This document shows positions 24,873 through 34,189 of a stretch of DNA of 64,000 nt, one piece after another. How positions within the stretch are numbered: the first letter of the stretch is position 1; each line of letters starts with the position of its first letter. Position numbers and translations under genes: made by a program. Origin of the DNA: Ruminococcus flavefaciens (lineage in GTDB: Bacteria; Bacillota; Clostridia; Oscillospirales; Ruminococcaceae); NCBI RefSeq assembly GCF_900119075.1, contig NZ_FPIP01000010.1, forward strand, positions 62,001 to 126,000. Reading direction: 5' to 3'. Under the pieces are notes generated by a model, which saw nothing but the letters and a program-made list of their open reading frames with translations, was not told the origin of the DNA and did no database searches.

Positions 24873-26843
24873 TTATTTCTTTTTCATATATTCTACCATT
24901 GACATCGGAGTGCCTTTTGTAGTCGATACATATGCATAGTACGCAAGAATATTTGATGCGTCAACAGCATTAATCAATCCGTCATGATCAACATCGGCAG
25001 CAAGCTTCTGCTCCTCAGTATATCCACCTTCCTGATTTGTAGAGATCATAGCATAATATGCAAGAACACTTGAAGCGTCGATCGCATTGATCTTTCCGTC
25101 ATTATTCACATCTCCAAGTGTATAGGTTACAGGTTTTACTGGAGCTGTTGTCGTTGTTGTGGACAGAGTTGTATCAGTGTTCGTATTCATAACAGTTGAT
25201 GTCGTAGTCGTAGTTGTAGTTGATGTCGAAGTAGTGGTCGTGGTTGATGTAGTAGTCGTTGTTACAGTAGTATTAGGTTTTGGCGCTTTCGGATTTTTAG
25301 TAAAATATCCTGGTTTACCATTTCTGTCTACGCAGGCATATTCTGAATAGTATATTCTGTCATTATATTTGGTTCCATTGCCACCTACAATACTTTTTGA
25401 ATCGATGAACATATATATGTCATCCTCGTTGTATTCAAAATCATTATTTGCATAGATAGTCTTTAAGACGGGACAGGATCTGAACATACTGAACGCAGTG
25501 CAGTCTGCTGATTTCACGAAATTTGAGATATCTACTGTCTTTAATGATTTACATTCTCTGCACATATCCTGCATAAGCTTAACTTTTGATGTATCGAAGC
25601 GTGAAAGGTCAAGAGTTGTCAGTGATGAACACTGATAAAACATTGCTGTCATTGTCTTAACATTTGATGTGATAAAATTTGAAAGGTCGACAGATGTCAA
25701 AGCGATACAGTTATTAAACATATTTCCCAGGGATGTGACTTTTGAAGTGTCAAAACTTGAAACATTCACTGATCTCAACGCTGTACAGCCAAGAAACATT
25801 TCAGACATATCTGTTACATTTGAAGTATTAAAGCCCGAAAGATCAATAGTAGTAAGAGAAGAGCAATTTCTGAACATTGCGTTCATTTGTTTTGCATTGT
25901 TAGTATTAAAGTTTGAAAGATCGAGTTCCTTCAATGATTTACATCCCATGAACATTCTTCCAAAGTCCTCAACTCGTGAAGTATCAAAGCCTGAAAGATC
26001 AATATCTGTCAGTGCAGGACAATTTGCGAACATTTGTCCCATATCTTCTATATTTGACGTATCGCACCCTGTCATGTCAATTTTTTTCAGAGCATCGCAG
26101 CCGGAAAACATACCTCCTGTAGAATGAACATTTGAAGTATCGATACCTGATAAGTCAATATCAACCAATGAACTGCAGCTGCCGAACATTCCTCCTATAT
26201 CCGTTACATTAGACGTATCAAAGTTTTTAATATCTATTGACCTGAGTGCCGAACAGGTTGAAAACATACCTTTCATATTAGTAGTTTTTGATGTATTGAA
26301 CTTTGATACATCAATAGATGTTAAAGTTTTACACCCGGCGAACATATTATTCATTTTAATAACATTTGATGTATCTAATCCTGTTACATCAAGAGATTCC
26401 AGAGCAGAGCACCATGCAAATGTTTTATACATACTGGTGACGTTTGATGTATTAAAGTTGGAAATATCGAGCTTTTTCAGAGATGTGCAGTTAAAAAACA
26501 TAGAGTCCATATTAGTTACCTGGCTGCTGTCAGCATTTTTCAGGTTTATTTCAGTTGCTTTGAATTCACTGAATAATCCGCTGCAGTATGCAGGGAGAAT
26601 TGTTCCCTCTTTTGCTATTACGGTCTTGACTTGTTCGTTTCCTTTGTATTTCTGCACTTCATTAAGTTTAACATTACCTGATAAATAAAGAGTACCGGTT
26701 ACCGCATCAAAAGAAACTGTTGCTTCAGATTGATTGTCTTCTGCAACAACATTAAATGGTTTGATAGAATGATTTAATGCCGGTATAGCACTGCATGGCA
26801 GAGTAACAGCTATGAGATATGAAATTATCTTTTTAAAATCCAT
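24873..26843 (-). CDS. Secreted BspA-like (DUF285) repeat protein with C-terminal dockerin (656 aa)
   Basis: A signal peptide (about 1-35) leads to about 15 DUF285-type repeats of about 24 residues (roughly 95-480), with core MFxxCxxLxxIDLSxFDTSxV. Examples are MFSGCDALKKIDMTG and MFANCPALTDIDLSG. After a short domain with YYSEYACVDRNGKPGYF comes a Thr-rich linker (about 525-568), then a type I dockerin (about 574-645). Its two calcium loops are DVNNDGKINAID and DVDHDGLINAVD, each followed by ASxxLAYYA. The protein should be exported and plugged into a cohesin; BspA-like repeats usually bind host or microbial surfaces. This dockerin type differs from that of the GH44 enzyme. Confidence 0.9.
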   Translation of the reverse strand: MDFKKIISYLIAVTLPCSAIPALNHSIKPFNVVAEDNQSEATVSFDAVTGTLYLSGNVKLNEVQKYKGNEQVKTVIAKEGTILPAYCSGLFSEFKATEINLKNADSSQVTNMDSMFFNCTSLKKLDISNFNTSNVTSMYKTFAWCSALESLDVTGLDTSNVIKMNNMFAGCKTLTSIDVSKFNTSKTTNMKGMFSTCSALRSIDIKNFDTSNVTDIGGMFGSCSSLVDIDLSGIDTSNVHSTGGMFSGCDALKKIDMTGCDTSNIEDMGQMFANCPALTDIDLSGFDTSRVEDFGRMFMGCKSLKELDLSNFNTNNAKQMNAMFRNCSSLTTIDLSGFNTSNVTDMSEMFLGCTALRSVNVSSFDTSKVTSLGNMFNNCIALTSVDLSNFITSNVKTMTAMFYQCSSLTTLDLSRFDTSKVKLMQDMCRECKSLKTVDISNFVKSADCTAFSMFRSCPVLKTIYANNDFEYNEDDIYMFIDSKSIVGGNGTKYNDRIYYSEYACVDRNGKPGYFTKNPKAPKPNTTVTTTTTSTTTTTSTSTTTTTTTSTVMNTNTDTTLSTTTTTAPVKPVTYTLGDVNNDGKINAIDASSVLAYYAMISTNQEGGYTEEQKLAADVDHDGLINAVDASNILAYYAYVSTTKGTPMSMVEYMKKK

Positions 26844-26856
26844 AATATATTTTCTC

Positions 26857-27087
26857 CTATTCGATATCTAAGAATTTCTCTATAACGACCATTATCTCCT
26901 CAAGGCGTTTACCGCCTATACCTTTGATCTTACTAAGCTCTGCTTCAAGAGCAGGAAGATCAATGGTTTTGCCCTGCTCTCCGAGAAGCTAATCACCATA
27001 TCGAAGAATGAACTTTGTAAGCTCCTCTCGGTTCATTTTCTTGATCTTTCGGTAAGTATCCCTGTCGATGATCTCTTTCTGTCCCAT
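26857..27087 (-). pseudogene. Helix-hairpin-helix small protein, copy 2, with internal stop
   Basis: It starts MGQKEIIDRDTYRKIKKMNR after AAAGGAG and runs to RYGD, where a TAG (plus strand CTA near 26990) interrupts. The frame continues as LLGEQGKTIDLPALEAELSK and the helix-hairpin-helix IKGIGGKRLEEIM to TAG at 26857. A single nonsense change separates it from an intact 76-aa gene. It lies immediately upstream of the dockerin gene on the same strand. Confidence 0.75.
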
Positions 27088-27147
27088 ATATAGCTCCTTT
27101 TTTCGTTTCTTGTAACCTATTATAACATATTGCCGATACAATGTAAA
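26868..27147. repeat. About 260-280-bp direct repeat, copy 2 (first copy 24536-24815)
   Basis: See copy 1. The promoter form here is TTTACA-17-TATAAT on the minus strand. Of the rest of the gap up to 27404, only AGGAGGATCCCGATCAAATA near 27230 stands out; it looks like a decayed gene start with ATC in place of ATG, followed by a short hydrophobic frame. Confidence 0.75.
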
Positions 27148-27403
27148 TAGAAAAACAGAACCTCCACAAAGGCGGTTCACATTTAATATTCTTAATTTTG
27201 TATACTCGCAACACAGAAAAAATATTCAGGAGGATCCCGATCAAATACAACTGGATTCCGTTATGCCTTGGAGTAACAGCAGTGATGTCAGTATAGTGCT
27301 TAGAGCTTAGTTTGTCACTACAGGGTTATGTTGAAATGCTTTTGTCGAGAATATGCAATATTACGTTGAGTTATTGTGCATAGAGCAAAATAGCTTAATA
27401 TTA

Positions 27404-27432
27404 TTGATTTTTTCCGCTATATGTGGTATAAT
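27404..27432 (+). promoter_or_regulatory. Promoter of the LRR_5 dockerin gene
   Basis: TTGATT (27404-27409), 17 bp, TATAAT (27427-27432), about 45 bp before the start at 27477. Confidence 0.65.
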
Positions 27433-27476
27433 ATAATAATTAATTATACACTTACGAGAAAATGGGAGGTCATTAT

Positions 27477-28931
27477 ATGAAAGCAAAAAAGTTTTTGGCG
27501 GCGGTGCTGGCTTGCAGTATCATGTGCGGAGCTACGACAACTATAGGTGCATATGAACAGAACAGCTATTTTGTGGCGGCTGCGGCGGATATTGTAAACA
27601 GCGGTAAATGCGGAGAAAACGCTGTTTGGACGTTAGACAGCGAAGGAACACTGACGATCAGCGGAACAGGCGAAATGACGAATTATTTTTCTAATGAATC
27701 ACCATTTTATGATAATGATAATATCAAAAATATCGTTATTGAGGATGGAGTTACGAGCATTGGCGATAATGCCTTTAGACAATGCTTAAAACTTATTGAA
27801 ATATCTATCCCTGAAAGCGTAACAACTATTGGATATGATGCTTTTTGGGCTACACATCTGAAAAGCATAACTATTCCTGACAGTGTTACATATATTGGGG
27901 ATGGTGCTTTTATGTATTGTTCAAACCTGACCGACATAAAACTTCCTGTCAGCGTAAAAGAGATTGAGATGAGCACTTTCAGTAATTGCACAAAACTGAC
28001 ATCAATTACAATACCGAACAGCGTAACAACAATTGATACATGGGCTTTTGAATACTGTATAAGCCTGACTGATATAACTATTCCTGAAAACGTTGATATT
28101 ATTAGAATGGAGGCATTTGATCGCTGTAAAAGCCTTGCCAGAGTAACGTTCTCTGGCAGTGTAGGATATATTGGAGAGGCGGCTTTCCGTGAATGTACAA
28201 GCCTGACCGATATAACTTTTTCTGACAGCGTAACAACTATTGGAGAAGATGCTTTCAGAGAATGTACGAGCCTTACTGACGTAACACTTCCTGCCGGCCT
28301 TGAAAGTATCAGAGAGGCGGCTTTCCGTGAATGTACAAGCCTGAAAAACGTAACGATTCCTGACGGCGTAAAAAAGATTGAATCGTCTGCTTTTTGGGGC
28401 TGCTCAAGCTTGAATGGAGTAACTATTCCTGACAGCGTAATCAGTATCGGATCGTATGCATTTTATGAGTGCTCAGATCTGACAAGCATAACAATTCCTG
28501 AAAGCGTGACAAGCATTGGAAACACTGCTTTTGCTCACTGTACAAGCCTGACTAACATAACAATTCCTGACAGCATTACATATATTTATTCTGATACTTT
28601 TGCTGACTGTGATAAACTTACTATCACAGGTTATATAGGCTCTTGTGCAGAGAAATATGCTAATGAATATAGTATTCCGTTTATAGCAATATCAGATGTC
28701 ACTACACCCATAGTTACTTTAGCTGGTGACGCAAACTATGACGGTTCTGTTGATATGGCGGATGCCGTATTAATCATGCAGGCTCTTGCAAATCCAAATA
28801 AATACGGCATAGGCGGTACAGCAGAGCATCATCTTACGGAACAAGGCAAGCTTAACGGTGATATGAACGGTGACGGACTTACGGTCGGTGATGCTCAGGC
28901 GATACAGAGTAAACTGCTCGGTTTAGAGTAA
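27477..28931 (+). CDS. Secreted LRR_5/BspA-like protein with C-terminal dockerin (484 aa)
   Basis: The start at 27477 follows GGGAGG; the five residues before it in frame are excluded. Signal peptide about 1-35. A short N-terminal domain has GTLTISGTGEM. About 13 LRR_5 repeats follow (roughly 75-390), with core AFxxCTSLTxITIPDSVTxI. The dockerin (about 415-484) has loops DANYDGSVDMAD and DMNGDGLTVGDA with ALANPNKYGIGG between them, the same subtype as the GH44 enzyme at 60192. This repeat class is linked to binding of surfaces. It is in the tRNA-bounded element yet shares a cellulase-type dockerin. Confidence 0.9.
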   Translation: MKAKKFLAAVLACSIMCGATTTIGAYEQNSYFVAAAADIVNSGKCGENAVWTLDSEGTLTISGTGEMTNYFSNESPFYDNDNIKNIVIEDGVTSIGDNAFRQCLKLIEISIPESVTTIGYDAFWATHLKSITIPDSVTYIGDGAFMYCSNLTDIKLPVSVKEIEMSTFSNCTKLTSITIPNSVTTIDTWAFEYCISLTDITIPENVDIIRMEAFDRCKSLARVTFSGSVGYIGEAAFRECTSLTDITFSDSVTTIGEDAFRECTSLTDVTLPAGLESIREAAFRECTSLKNVTIPDGVKKIESSAFWGCSSLNGVTIPDSVISIGSYAFYECSDLTSITIPESVTSIGNTAFAHCTSLTNITIPDSITYIYSDTFADCDKLTITGYIGSCAEKYANEYSIPFIAISDVTTPIVTLAGDANYDGSVDMADAVLIMQALANPNKYGIGGTAEHHLTEQGKLNGDMNGDGLTVGDAQAIQSKLLGLE

Positions 28932-28967
28932 GATTTGAATATTAGCAATTCAATAATTAGTTTTATT

Positions 28968-29000
28968 GCAGCCTGTAGAAAAACAGGCTGCTTTTGTTTT
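28968..29000 (+). terminator. Terminator of the LRR_5 dockerin gene
   Basis: GCAGCCTGT pairs with ACAGGCTGC, then TTTTGTTTT. Confidence 0.85.
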
Positions 29001-29060
29001 CACCCTTTTTAAGTATATAAAAATGAGGCGGCATAAAGTCGCCTTCAAATTATCTTTTCC

Positions 29061-29279
29061 TTACATTGCAATGAACTCCGTCGGCGATTTATAATACTCC
29101 ACAGCCTTCTCGAATACCATATTAGTCAGTGCTTTCTCAGCTATAATACATGGATTTCCGTTAGGACGTATCCAGTCCAGTACGTTATCCTTATCCAGTA
29201 TAAGCGACATACGATCATGGATATCTCTTACAGCGCCTTCTGCTTCTTTGGTGAGCACAGAAAACATAGGCACCTGCAT
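29061..29279 (-). pseudogene. C-terminal fragment of an SRAP (YedK/HMCES-like) protein
   Basis: The 72-aa frame contains FSVLTKEAEGAVRDIHDRMS and LILDKDNVLDWI, which match the SRAP domain around its conserved His (IHDRMPVIL pattern). SRAP proteins crosslink to abasic sites in single-stranded DNA through an N-terminal Cys2, which is absent here. Upstream, at 29362, an ATG with a GGAGG site starts an unrelated frame that is out of register. So the fragment looks like a relic. Confidence 0.7.
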
Positions 29280-29542
29280 ATCACAATGCTCCTCATAACG
29301 ATACTAAGCGAAATATTAGCTCCATGTCGAAAAGTAGCTATGTTTATCCAATTATCATTCATTACTTTTACCTCCAAATTATTATTCCGGATATACATTT
29401 AGCTATATCCAATATAACAATATATATATAAAAAAACGGTTTTCTCGGATATTCAAACAATATATTGAAGCAAATAGAAGTTAATTTCAGCCTAATTGCA
29501 CCGCGTTTTGGGTGTATAAATCAAGAATACTTCACTGTCCAA

Positions 29543-29575
29543 TAAAAAAATAAGCTGCCCATTACGGGCAGCTAT
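29543..29575 (-). terminator. Terminator of the lectin-dockerin gene
   Basis: AGCTGCCC-ATTAC-GGGCAGCT followed on the minus strand by TTATTTTTTTATT. 29363-29542 is otherwise empty. Confidence 0.8.
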
Positions 29576-29582
29576 TATCATT

Positions 29583-31187
29583 TTATTTCAAAAAATCTTC
29601 TATGCTTTTCTTCGTTGCATCATTAGTTGTCGAAGTGTATGCATAGTATGAAAGAATACACGAAGCATCAACTGCGTCTATTTTTCCATCATTATTAACA
29701 TCAGCTGAAAGCTTCTGAGTATCATCGAATCCGCCGTCCTTATTAGTAGAAATATTGGCATAATATGTAAGAACTTCAGATGCGTCAACAGCATTTATCT
29801 TTTCATCATCATTGACATCACCGAGCGTATAAGCAGGATAAGTAGTATATATCACTACAGGTATGACCTTTGAGTCTTCAACTTTCCATCCATTACCAAG
29901 AGCAGCAGCAAGTTCATCTGGAGTCATGTCTCCGACAACACTACCAGTACGTCCAGCATCTGTGTACTTGTAGCTGTTTATTATGTTTACTGTAACGCCT
30001 GTACCATGTCCCATTGGATCAACGCCTGAGCATTCTGTAAATTTGCCGTTTTCAAGACAGTTGCTAACAGTATGTGTTCCACTATCATGACACCAGCCAT
30101 AAATACCGCAGGCAGTACTGGACGCGCCCTTTATCTCACCAGAAAACAGACAATTACTAACTGTTGTATCCGAGGTATATGCATGACCTATTATGCCTCC
30201 GCAATGAGAGCTGTTTGTTGTAATTGTTGCTGCAACAACACTGTTTTCTATAGTATTGACAGATCTGTTCCATAGAATACCGACAAGTCCTGAACAGTGC
30301 ATACCGCCTGTAATTGTTCCTGTTACCTTTAGATTACGTATAGTTGCGTTGTTTACGTTACAGAAAGGAGCTTCATAGCCTCCGCTTCCTTCGATTTTTA
30401 CATCAAGAGTATGACCGCCGCCGTCAAACATACCGCTGAAAGCATTGCCGCTCCAGTCACTTGATCCCATATACTTATGTTCAAGAGTACCAACCATTTC
30501 AGTTACTCCTGAAATATCAGCTGTCATTACAGCACAGGCAGAGGTATTTGCACCGCTGTTTACGATATTTACGAATTTTTTGTAATCCTCAAGTGTAGCC
30601 AGCTGATAAGGATTCTTTTCAGTACCCTCACCGAGCATTGATGTACTTGTATCTATACTGCTGTCCCATTCGCATATGAAGCCTGTTTTATCAAGTCCGA
30701 AAAATTCGCCGTCGTCATCTGTGTCTCCCCAGGAATATGCAGGACCGGACGGCAGTCTAATTCGGTGTATTTCCACATGATATCCTTCATATGCATTGTC
30801 TGGTTGACCTTTTGCCCAGTTAGTATACGTAGTTTCCTCTCCGGTAACCCATTTGAATTCAAGGTCATAAACAGTTGCTCCGATCCAGTACACATCCATA
30901 TTGCCGTCGCTAAGAAGTGATTCTATAAATGTTTGTTCTTCTGCCGAGGTGATAGTCACAAGGTGACCGCCCTGCTCTTGACAGAATTTATTTGCTTCAC
31001 GCCACATAAATGTTGTTTCTGATGTTGCATCAAATCGCTGGTAGGTATGTCCATTAAATTCATGCTTTTCTCCTGCTCCATTGGTAACAGGACTATCCTT
31101 CGATTCTGCATATGATGATGTAATGTTTACCAAGCTTGAGGATAATGTGACAGCAAGTACCGCCGATAAAAGTCTGTTAAATTTCAT
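29583..31187 (-). CDS. Secreted C-type lectin / beta-helix protein with dockerin (534 aa)
   Basis: The ATG ending at 31187 is 7 bases from AGGAGG; the adjacent ATG and longer frame are less likely. Signal peptide about 1-27. A C-type lectin domain (about 42-165) shows HTYQRF, WIGATVYDLEFKWVTGE, the ligand motif GQPDN, WGDTDDD and FICEW. The QPD motif is that of galactose-type sugar sites. Then comes a GLUG-like beta-helix (about 175-420; GGGHTLDVKIEG, SGLVGILWNRS, GGIIGHAYTSD). The C-terminal dockerin (about 450-525) has DVNDDEKINAVD and DVNNDGKIDAVD followed by YYAxxST, as in the protein at 24873. It is probably a carbohydrate-binding cellulosome component. Confidence 0.87.
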   Translation of the reverse strand: MKFNRLLSAVLAVTLSSSLVNITSSYAESKDSPVTNGAGEKHEFNGHTYQRFDATSETTFMWREANKFCQEQGGHLVTITSAEEQTFIESLLSDGNMDVYWIGATVYDLEFKWVTGEETTYTNWAKGQPDNAYEGYHVEIHRIRLPSGPAYSWGDTDDDGEFFGLDKTGFICEWDSSIDTSTSMLGEGTEKNPYQLATLEDYKKFVNIVNSGANTSACAVMTADISGVTEMVGTLEHKYMGSSDWSGNAFSGMFDGGGHTLDVKIEGSGGYEAPFCNVNNATIRNLKVTGTITGGMHCSGLVGILWNRSVNTIENSVVAATITTNSSHCGGIIGHAYTSDTTVSNCLFSGEIKGASSTACGIYGWCHDSGTHTVSNCLENGKFTECSGVDPMGHGTGVTVNIINSYKYTDAGRTGSVVGDMTPDELAAALGNGWKVEDSKVIPVVIYTTYPAYTLGDVNDDEKINAVDASEVLTYYANISTNKDGGFDDTQKLSADVNNDGKIDAVDASCILSYYAYTSTTNDATKKSIEDFLK

Positions 31188-31562
31188 CATAAAACCTCCT
31201 GTGCTCAAATTAGAGCTTTGTTTATAAATGAATTTTAACATGTCTAAAACTTGAAAAGCAATATTTTGTTCAATAATTTACAAGGATTTCATAATTATTG
31301 TCACTTTCTACAATCAGGAGCAATTTTGTTTGTATACAGTACGAGCATCTGTTCAGATTAAATTACGTTTGAAAAATGAAGTCTATATTATCGTGCATAT
31401 AACCTTTTTACTCAGTCCTTTTGGGATAAAAAAGCTTTCTGAAGCAGTTATTGTTTTCTATCCCATCAGCATTCTGATGATCAGCTTCTGTCTCAAGCTG
31501 TTTCTTTCTTTCGATGATCAACTCTGTTTTACTACCCGTTATATCGGCAACACGTTGAGCTA

Positions 31563-31690
31563 TAACGGAAATATAACGGAAACGGTTTTGCAGTAAGAAT
31601 TCCCGGATTTTCACATTACCTTCACATTATCTAATATTATCATTCATACCATTTTGCACACAGTTTCGGCTGTGAAGATTTTGAGCTTCA
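31563..31690. repeat. Inner diverged element end (third TAACGGAAA pair)
   Basis: TAACGGAAA at 31563-31571 and 31574-31582. The next 110 bp align with 23705-23810: AGAATT, TTACCTNCACATTATC and CACAGTTT(C/T)GGCTGTGA occur in the same order and spacing. It looks like the left end of a second, older element copy. No tRNA segment is found beside it. Confidence 0.65.
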
Positions 31691-31773
31691 GAAAAATAGT
31701 TTGCGTGAAAAAAGTGGTAAGAGCAGTACTTTCATTTACCGTGCGATTGTTGAAGGAGATATAATGCGAAGCT

Positions 31774-32141
31774 ATGGTTTTTACTACCATTCTACTTTTA
31801 TCTTCGTTTTTGAGTAATGGTTTTCAGGAATTGCATATTCGTATTCAACATTTATGTCATTTTTATCGTAATTTAGGTACTGATATTTACAGTGACAGCG
31901 AACATAATATGCTGACCAATGTGCTCAATTATTTCTATCAGAATCGTTCAGGTGCAGATATCGAGTCAAAATATATCACATCGGGTGAAAAAGATAAACT
32001 CGCACACGCAGGCGTTCATAAGACAGATATGGGCTATGTTCAGAATAAATGGAAAAATGAATATCTGTCAGACTATGGAAATACTACGGACAAAATCCAA
32101 GTCTGTACATTTATCCTGTTGACTTTCACGCAAAAGCATGA
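31774..32141 (+). pseudogene. C-terminal fragment of an unrecognised protein
   Basis: An open frame in phase with the symporter reads SGADIESKYITSGEKDKLAH and GVHKTDMGYVQNKWKNEYL. It then seems to shift frame: the alternate frame gives PSLYIYPVDFHAKA and a stop at 32139-32141. It lacks a proper start. The symporter has its own promoter and ribosome site, so this stretch is not its N-terminus. Its family is not recognised. Confidence 0.45.
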
Positions 32142-32147
32142 TATAAT
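32119..32147 (+). promoter_or_regulatory. Promoter of the sodium:alanine symporter
   Basis: TTGACT (32119-32124), 17 bp, TATAAT (32142-32147). Confidence 0.7.
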
Positions 32148-32178
32148 TTTAACGAAGTTTAAGACAGGAGATGTGTCA

Positions 32179-33600
32179 ATGGATAAGATCAACGATATAA
32201 TCAGTCAGATCGACAGCTATGTATGGGGACTTCCGCTTATTATCCTCATCATGGCTTGCGGAATATTACTTACATTCAGACTGAGATTTTTGCAGGTACA
32301 TAAACTTGGCAAGGCATTGAAGTACATGGTGAAGAATGAAGAGGAAGGCAACGGTGAAGTATCAAGCTTCGCGGCACTTTGCACCGCTCTCTCGGCTACC
32401 GTCGGAACAGGCAATATAGTCGGAGTCGCAACGGCTATTTCGGCAGGCGGTTCAGGAGCTCTGTTCTGGATGGAGCTTGCCGCATTTTTCGGTATGGCTA
32501 CAAAATACGCAGAGGGAATGCTTGCGGTAAAATACCGTATCAAGGACGAAAACGGCAATATCCTCGGCGGTCCTTTCTATTATATTGAAAACGGACTCGG
32601 AAAGAAATGGAAATGGCTTGGTAAAATGTTTGCAATTTTCGGGCTCCTTGCAGGTATCATGGGAATAGGTACTATAACCCAGATAAACGGTATCACATCA
32701 GCTGCAAATAATTTTTTTGACCCGGAGCAGAGCCATACAGTGACTATACTCGGCATGGAATACACATGGACTACAGTTATCGCAGGTGCTCTCATAACGC
32801 TGCTTACCGCACTTATCGTTATTGGCGGCATCAAGCGTATTGCCACTGTTTCAGAGATAGTAGTCCCCGTAATGATAATCGCTTATGCAGGCTGCTGTCT
32901 TACTATTATTTTCTGCCATATAACAGAGATACCCACGGCATTATCATCTATCATCAAAGGCGCATTCAGCCTTAAAGCTGCCGCAGGCGGTGCGGCTGGA
33001 ACTGTAATGATGTACGCTATGAAAAGCGGTGTTGCAAGAGGTATCTTCTCAAACGAAGCAGGCCTCGGCTCTGCACCTATTGCAGCCGCTGCCGCCAAAA
33101 CCAACGAGCCTGTACGTCAAGGTCTTGTTACTATGACAGGTACATTCATCGACACTATCATTGTCTGTACAATGACCGGTCTCGCCATAATCATGTCAGG
33201 AAGCCACAATACCTCTGAACTTAAAGGCGTTATGATAACTATGGATGCATTTGACTACGGGCTGCCGTTCAGCGAGAGAATATCCTCGTTCATACTCATG
33301 TCCTGTCTTGCAGTGTTTGCGTTTACCACCATACTCGGCTGGAACTATTATTCGGAGCGCTGCCTTTCTTATCTGACAGGCGCTAACAAAAAGATAACAG
33401 GAATATATCGCTGGGTGTACATCGCCGCTGTTTTCATAGGTCCTTACCTTGCTGTTGAAGCAGTCTGGAATCTGGCGGACATATTCAACGGTCTTATGGC
33501 AATACCTAATGTTGTAGCGATAATCCTGCTCTCGGGAGTAATATCCTCCGAGACAAAAGATTACTTAACAAGACTAAAAGCAGGAAAAGTAAAGGAATAA
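32179..33600 (+). CDS. Sodium:alanine (amino acid-carrier) symporter, AGCS family (473 aa)
   Basis: The start at 32179 is behind ACAGGAGATGTGTCA; 135 upstream in-frame codons are excluded. About 10-11 membrane helices. AGCS hallmarks are present: LCTALSATVGTGNIVGVATA, GGSGALFWMELAAFFGMATK, GGPFYYIENGL, and GVARGIFSNEAGLGSAPIAA. It should import alanine or glycine with sodium. It is monocistronic between its own promoter and a strong terminator, inside the tRNA-bounded element but core-like in composition. Confidence 0.93.
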   Translation: MDKINDIISQIDSYVWGLPLIILIMACGILLTFRLRFLQVHKLGKALKYMVKNEEEGNGEVSSFAALCTALSATVGTGNIVGVATAISAGGSGALFWMELAAFFGMATKYAEGMLAVKYRIKDENGNILGGPFYYIENGLGKKWKWLGKMFAIFGLLAGIMGIGTITQINGITSAANNFFDPEQSHTVTILGMEYTWTTVIAGALITLLTALIVIGGIKRIATVSEIVVPVMIIAYAGCCLTIIFCHITEIPTALSSIIKGAFSLKAAAGGAAGTVMMYAMKSGVARGIFSNEAGLGSAPIAAAAAKTNEPVRQGLVTMTGTFIDTIIVCTMTGLAIIMSGSHNTSELKGVMITMDAFDYGLPFSERISSFILMSCLAVFAFTTILGWNYYSERCLSYLTGANKKITGIYRWVYIAAVFIGPYLAVEAVWNLADIFNGLMAIPNVVAIILLSGVISSETKDYLTRLKAGKVKE

Positions 33601-33639
33601 AAAAGAGACCTCACAGATGAAACTGTGAGGTCTCTTTTT
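33599..33639 (+). terminator. Terminator of the symporter
   Basis: AAAAGAGACCTCACAG pairs with CTGTGAGGTCTCTTTTT directly after the stop codon. Confidence 0.88.
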
Positions 33640-33779
33640 AAGTCATATGTAAAAAACAAAAGACTACCACATATGGTAGCAATTTGTATTTTATTTATTC
33701 TGCCATGCCTTAATTCTGTTACGATAAAATTCGAGTTGCTGTTTGGGGCGTACCACTTGAGCATTCCATATCTATGCTT

Positions 33780-33815
33780 AAAAATAACCTCCACTATGTG
33801 TGGAGGTTATTTTTA
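33780..33815. terminator. Bidirectional terminator hairpin
   Basis: AAAAATAACCTCCAC-TATGT-GTGGAGGTTATTTTT. Between it and the symporter terminator no gene is supported. Confidence 0.75.
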
Positions 33816-33875
33816 ATATAATAATTAAATATTCAAACAATAATTATTTCTAATTTACATTTACTTATAAACATC

Positions 33876-34184
33876 TTACCCACCGATTCGACCAGATATA
33901 CCTTGGCAAAAAGTATATGTATGTTGCATACGATCAGAATATAGGTCTGTTCCATAAAGTGAGTTGTTTTCAACAAGACTATAAAATGTATCTAAATCCA
34001 TAGGCATATCTCCACCATAGTTTTCTACAAGGTTTCTTGAAGCTGATTGTCCTATATTATATATATCAGCAAAAAATACTAATGTATCATAGTTTTCTAT
34101 ACTGATGCTCCTTTTACTACCAATGTGACATTTGTATGTTACGGTTGTGGTAGTCGAACGTCTTTTCAAAGCGATAAAAACCAA
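33876..34184 (-). CDS. Doubtful hypothetical ORF (102 aa)
   Basis: The frame reads ISIENYDTLVFFADIYNIGQ and DLDTFYSLVENNSLYGTDL, which look protein-like, but there is no clear ribosome site. Its first third lies over a degenerate region. It may be the C-terminal part of a decayed gene. Not recognised. Confidence 0.3.
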   Translation of the reverse strand: MVFIALKRRSTTTTVTYKCHIGSKRSISIENYDTLVFFADIYNIGQSASRNLVENYGGDMPMDLDTFYSLVENNSLYGTDLYSDRMQHTYTFCQGISGRIGG

Positions 34185-34189
34185 TACCT

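Noticed and set aside
25140-25290. CRISPR-like or tandem DNA repeat
   Set aside because: The low-complexity GTAGTC/GTTGTA stretch encodes the Thr-rich linker of a dockerin protein.
25500-26560. Tandem repeats of about 72 bp as a non-coding satellite
   Set aside because: The period matches the 24-residue protein repeat of the BspA-like gene and keeps frame throughout.
29280-29362. Small gene starting at 29362 with a GGAGG site
   Set aside because: The 44-codon frame runs out of register through the SRAP fragment, and its latter half is Cys-rich noise.
31774-32178. N-terminal extension of the sodium:alanine symporter in the same frame
   Set aside because: A TTGACT-17-TATAAT promoter and an AGGAG site lie directly before 32179, AGCS proteins begin near there, and the upstream residues resemble a fragment of another protein with a frame shift.
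32119-32178. Riboswitch in front of the symporter
   Set aside because: The leader is only about 25 nt after the promoter, too short for a known glycine or other riboswitch.
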